A stretch of 64,000 bases of DNA. Origin: Bacillus cereus G9842 (GTDB lineage: Bacteria > Bacillota > Bacilli > Bacillales > Bacillaceae_G). The position numbers and the translations under genes are program-made. Under the pieces are notes generated by a model, which ran no database searches, had not been told where the DNA came from, and was given only the letters and a program-made list of their open reading frames with translations. Within the stretch, counting starts at the first letter, position 1. Each line of letters starts with the position of its first letter. Below, one piece after another: positions 60,909-64,000 of this stretch. The DNA lies in contig NC_011772.1 in NCBI RefSeq assembly GCF_000021305.1, positions 4,688,001 to 4,752,000 of the forward strand. The letters run 5' to 3'.

Positions 60909-61486
60909 TATGCATATGCTCTCCTTAGCTCTTTTTTACAGCTAAAGACGTAAGCTGGCGGGAAATTGAACCACACTTTTTCTAGTGTAATTTCAGGGAA
61001 GAAATGCTGTATAAATCCTTTTTTCACAAGTGAATATTGAAATGTAATAAATTCTCCATTCTCATGTATCGTTTCCATTACGCTGTTTAAAATGCGCTTT
61101 GAAACCTCTTCTGGTAAAGAAGTGAAAGGCAATCCTGATAAGATGTAATCAATACATTCTATATTCAATTGTTCCCTATACTTCTTTATATTTTCCGCTG
61201 AGCCATGTATAACAATCACATTCTGCTCATCTTTAAATTTTCTCTTTAACTCTTTGAAAAATACTTCATTAATTTCAATAAGAAGAAATAATGTCTCCTT
61301 CTTCTTTCTCTTCATAATTTCTTTCGTAAAAGCTCCTGTACCCGGCCCTAGCTCTACAATGCATTTCGCTCTATTAAAATCAATTACATCTACCATCTTC
61401 TTTGCTAATATTTTTGAACTTGGCGCAATTGCACCAGTATGTTTCGGATGTTTAATAAATTCATGTAAGAATGTTATGAGTTGCAT
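60908..61486 (-). CDS. SAM-dependent methyltransferase (phospholipid N-methyltransferase-like)
   Basis: The ATG of MQLITFLHEF is chosen (GGGGAGAAGG upstream); the frame opens eight codons earlier. The 192-residue enzyme carries motif I VELGPGTGAFTKEI near residue 42 and the post-I Glu in LFLLIEINEVF, the SGLPFTSLP block in place of motif IV, and an APSSKILAKKM entry typical of the rRNA-dimethylase-like/phospholipid N-methyltransferase (COG3963) group. Substrate not known; with DedA and a two-component pair it suggests lipid modification under stress. First gene of the operon. Confidence 0.82.
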   Translation of the reverse strand: MQLITFLHEFIKHPKHTGAIAPSSKILAKKMVDVIDFNRAKCIVELGPGTGAFTKEIMKRKKKETLFLLIEINEVFFKELKRKFKDEQNVIVIHGSAENIKKYREQLNIECIDYILSGLPFTSLPEEVSKRILNSVMETIHENGEFITFQYSLVKKGFIQHFFPEITLEKVWFNFPPAYVFSCKKELRRAYA

Positions 61487-61542
61487 GTAACCTTCTCCCC
61501 ATTCGTTCAATAGTTTTTAACTTGTTTCTAAGTATAACTATC

Positions 61543-61574
61543 GTTTCTTAATAAAAATTGAGGAAGTTTCTTAA
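61543..61574 (-). promoter_or_regulatory. Direct repeats TTAAGAAAC upstream of the methyltransferase operon
   Basis: On the minus strand TTAAGAAAC occurs twice, 23 bases apart (61574-61566 and 61551-61543), about 60-90 bases before the start. Two helical turns of spacing and the location suggest autoregulation by the operon's response regulator. No direct proof. Confidence 0.4.
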
Positions 61575-61588
61575 GATTTTATGAAGAA

Positions 61589-61623
61589 TAAAAAAACAGC
61601 TATCCCTATTACGATAGCTGTCC
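61589..61623 (-). terminator. Terminator of the BceAB-type operon
   Basis: ACAGCTATC and GATAGCTGT form a 9-bp stem with an 8-base loop and U7 tract on the minus strand, directly after the permease gene. Confidence 0.85.
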
Positions 61624-61628
61624 CTTTA

Positions 61629-63578
61629 TTACTTCGCACTCACGATTTTATAATAAGAACGAACTGTGATGAAGTAATATCCAATATAAATAACACTATA
61701 TACTCCAATACTAATTAAAAGCGGAATCATAATTTCAAATGGCAGTATGTTCCCTAAACCTTTTAATGCAAACAAGCTGTGCAGAATTCCGATTACTAGT
61801 GGAATTGCAAAGATAAAGCTCACTTGTTTTGCAATAGCTTTTTTCATTTCTTGTTTCGTTACCCCGACTTTATGAAGGACAATGTAACGATCACGGTCAG
61901 CACTTGCTTCTGTAAGCTGCTTAAAGTAAATGATTGAGCCTGTCGCTAATAGGAAGACTAAACCTAAGAATAGTCCGATGAACATCATTAGTCCAGTTGC
62001 TTCCAGTCCCATATGGAAACCAGTATAGAAGTCTCTAAATGGTGGTGCCATTTCTGATACACCAGTTGGCATCACTTTTGCTAATTTTTCCGTTAACACT
62101 TTACTGTTTCTTTCATCTTTTACATCAATATTTTTTACAATACGTGTTCCAAATGCTTGTTTCGCTTGTTCATACATTTCATCTGAAACGACAACAACTA
62201 GTTCACCTAAGTTTGTAATTGCATTATTATTTGCACCTTGGATCTTCAACGTCTTCGTTTCATTTTCAATTTGGAATACCGCTTTATTTCCTTTATATTC
62301 GGGGCTAAACTCATACCCTTCCATATAAGAACTATCATATATAAATGCTTCGCCAGTAGCTACATTCACTGTTTCCGCATCAATTTTTTTAGCAAGCTTG
62401 TTAAATTCAGATTGAGACATAAATTGATATTTCTCTGAAATCGTGTAATTCATATTAAGAATGAAATCAACTTTATCTCCTTCAAACTTCCCTTTTACAG
62501 GAACTGTCTCAATTTCAACTTGATCTTTGATCGGATGATCTTTCTTCTCTTCTGCAAAAATCGCATTTACTTTCTTATCAAGCTCTGCATCTTTTTTCTC
62601 GTAAGAATAACTGTATGGCATAGCTGCTTTTGATTGTGTAAATGTGTTGTAATACATCGTAACTGACGTACCAACCGCTGTTAATGTTACCGCACTTAAA
62701 ATAGAAATCGTCGCAAGTGACTTTGCATTTCCTTTAATACGATATAGTAACTGTGACGTCGTTACCATATTCATACCGTTATAAAACGATGATTTATTAT
62801 TTCTTGCACGTTTCAATACGAATACTGTAAAGAACATAAATAGTAAATACGTACCTAATACTGTCGCAAGTAATATATAAAGTGCGACTGCCATAAAGTT
62901 TGCATACATAACTGCTTTCATAAACATTAACGCTAAGAAATAACCTGAGCCGATTAAGAAAACTGAAATTAACGCCATAATGACAGATCCTTTTGGCATT
63001 GCTTCTCCTTCACGTTCTGCGCGGAAAAGTTCAATTAACTTAAAGCGATAAATTAAACGATATCCTTGGAGTGATGTATATAAAATAATCACAAAGAAAA
63101 TAATTGCTGTATCAATAATTGCTGCCATTGGTACTTCAAAATGAACGTTTAAATTTAATCCCATCATATTTACTAATAACTCAAGGAATAATTTCGAAAG
63201 GACACTACCGATCGCAATCCCAATTACTAATGACATTAATCCCATTAACATATTTTCATAAAAGAGCATTTTACCAATTTGTCTTTTTCGAATACCTAAT
63301 AACGAATATAAGCCAACTTCTTTTTTACGTTTACGTGTAAAGAATCCGTTCGAATATATAATAAACACTGCTACGAAAATGATAAGCATCACACTGGAAA
63401 CTTGAAATGCACCACTAATCTTTTTAGAAGCTTCTGCTGCTTTTTCCATTTGTGAATTATATTGCAGTGCTTTAAATGTAAAATAAATAACAATACTAAA
63501 AATCATAGATGCGAAATATACAAAGTAGTCTTTAAAGTTCCGCTGTATGTTGCGGAGGGCAATGCTAGATAAGGTCAT
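61629..63578 (-). CDS. BceB-type ABC transporter permease
   Basis: A 649-residue permease with ten membrane helices and a ~220-residue extracellular domain (about 310-520) between helices 7 and 8. FtsX-type ends include VGLYSLLGIRKRQIGKMLFYENMLMG near the start and FKQLTEASADRDRYIVLHKVG near the end. Such BceAB-type transporters sense and remove peptide antibiotics from lipid II intermediates. The start overlaps the ATPase gene by 14 bases and is preceded by GGAGG. Confidence 0.9.
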   Translation of the reverse strand: MTLSSIALRNIQRNFKDYFVYFASMIFSIVIYFTFKALQYNSQMEKAAEASKKISGAFQVSSVMLIIFVAVFIIYSNGFFTRKRKKEVGLYSLLGIRKRQIGKMLFYENMLMGLMSLVIGIAIGSVLSKLFLELLVNMMGLNLNVHFEVPMAAIIDTAIIFFVIILYTSLQGYRLIYRFKLIELFRAEREGEAMPKGSVIMALISVFLIGSGYFLALMFMKAVMYANFMAVALYILLATVLGTYLLFMFFTVFVLKRARNNKSSFYNGMNMVTTSQLLYRIKGNAKSLATISILSAVTLTAVGTSVTMYYNTFTQSKAAMPYSYSYEKKDAELDKKVNAIFAEEKKDHPIKDQVEIETVPVKGKFEGDKVDFILNMNYTISEKYQFMSQSEFNKLAKKIDAETVNVATGEAFIYDSSYMEGYEFSPEYKGNKAVFQIENETKTLKIQGANNNAITNLGELVVVVSDEMYEQAKQAFGTRIVKNIDVKDERNSKVLTEKLAKVMPTGVSEMAPPFRDFYTGFHMGLEATGLMMFIGLFLGLVFLLATGSIIYFKQLTEASADRDRYIVLHKVGVTKQEMKKAIAKQVSFIFAIPLVIGILHSLFALKGLGNILPFEIMIPLLISIGVYSVIYIGYYFITVRSYYKIVSAK

Positions 63579-64000
63579 CAGCCATACCTCCAGAAATAGA
63601 AGACATTACGTCCACGACTTTTTGGAAGAACTGTTTACGCGTTGATTCACCGCGGTGCAATTCTTTATATAGTTCACCATCTTTAATGAAAATAACTCTT
63701 TTACAATAACTTGCTGCAAATGCATCATGCGTTACCATTAAAATTGTTGAGTTATCATATTCATTTAATGACTTCATACTTTCAAGTAAATCTGTTGCAG
63801 ATTTAGAATCAAGCGCTCCAGTTGGCTCGTCTCCGAAAATCATACTTGGATTCGTAACAATTGCACGTGATGCTGCGCAGCGCTGCTTCTGTCCACCCGA
63901 CACTTGATATGGGAACTGACTTAAAATATGATCAATACCGAATTTCTTTGAGATTTCAAGAACGCGGCGATCAATCTCACTCGCTTTCACCTTTGATAAC
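63565..64000 (-). CDS. BceA-type ABC transporter ATPase (partial; 5' end outside window)
   Basis: The last ~145 residues are visible and the frame is open to the window edge. Signature VSGGQKQRCAASRAIVTNP, Walker B SMIFGDEPTGALDSKSA and H-loop MVTHDAFAASYC identify a BceA/LolD-class ATPase. The C-terminus continues ~35 residues past the usual end. It pairs with the overlapping 649-residue permease. Walker A is upstream, outside the window. Confidence 0.93.
   Translation of the reverse strand, partial: LSKVKASEIDRRVLEISKKFGIDHILSQFPYQVSGGQKQRCAASRAIVTNPSMIFGDEPTGALDSKSATDLLESMKSLNEYDNSTILMVTHDAFAASYCKRVIFIKDGELYKELHRGESTRKQFFQKVVDVMSSISGGMADDLI

Overview
The window is AT-rich chromosomal DNA from a low-GC Firmicute, almost certainly a member of the Bacillus cereus group. 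Pointers are a BasI-like LPNTA surface protein next to a class D sortase (SrtC), a GerPA/GerPF-family spore germination protein, B. subtilis-type neighbours such as ytkD, yidD and luxS, strong AGGAGG ribosome binding sites and many UUG/GUG starts. I see no rRNA or tRNA genes, prophage, intact insertion sequence or CRISPR array.

Layout. 1-1142: a NIF3/DUF34 protein. 1525-7151 (minus): a WxL/Csc cell-surface operon of five genes, preceded at 7250-7697 by three tandem c-di-GMP-I riboswitches, each with its own terminator. 7972-10441 (minus): two related membrane histidine kinases, one lacking the phospho-acceptor His and one frameshifted. 10623-13478: a large catalase and an alpha/beta hydrolase. 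13692-17302: an LtaS-like phosphoglycerol transferase and a polytopic glycosyltransferase-like protein. 17343-18658: a decayed DUF2196 lipoprotein gene and two small unknowns. 18779-21361: a nitrate/sulfonate/pyrimidine-type ABC importer. 21396-26627: assorted single genes (HAD phosphatase, lipoprotein metalloprotease, DUF3267, ytkD) and four tandem DUF3953 genes. 26653-28422: a MerR-SMR-SMR efflux operon with a palindromic promoter. 28551-32541: luxS, yidD, carbonic anhydrase and cydAB. 32708-33615: a GerPF-like gene and a hairpin-rich region without genes. 33616-36487: YdcF, zinc-ribbon and YitT proteins. 36586-39095 (minus): a PspA, DUF350, DUF4178, DUF4247 envelope-stress cluster. 40111-42507 (minus): feoA-feoB-Cys-rich peptide under a Fur box. 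42703-43560: a TPP riboswitch and thiT. 43769-47555 (minus): basI, srtC and a two-component system. 48455-51862: small genes, a phosphoribosyltransferase, a lipid kinase, DUF2199 and an Rpn/PD-(D/E)XK protein. 51903-53901: a gene graveyard (YxeA remnant, Rpn and lipid-kinase fragments, a zinc-ribbon pseudogene, a basI-like pseudogene) around an intact ydjO-like gene. 54144-64000 (minus): an envelope-defence region with two BceB-type permeases, a partial BceA-type ATPase, a methyltransferase-DedA-response regulator-kinase operon, a YxeA protein and a MreC-like protein.

The recurring theme is the cell envelope and its sensing: c-di-GMP-controlled surface proteins, sortase anchoring, LTA-type synthesis, PspA stress and BceAB-type peptide defence. 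The most striking element is the triple c-di-GMP riboswitch ahead of the WxL operon. To my recollection a natural triple-tandem c-di-GMP riboswitch has been described from B. thuringiensis, so the architecture may not be new, but its link to a WxL operon deserves attention. Other points worth a second look are the kinase pair, the BceB permease with a 35-codon ORF where an ATPase gene is expected, a response-regulator-like repeat shared by two distant promoters, and the basI duplication scar. All assignments rest on reading motifs by eye; no database search was run.
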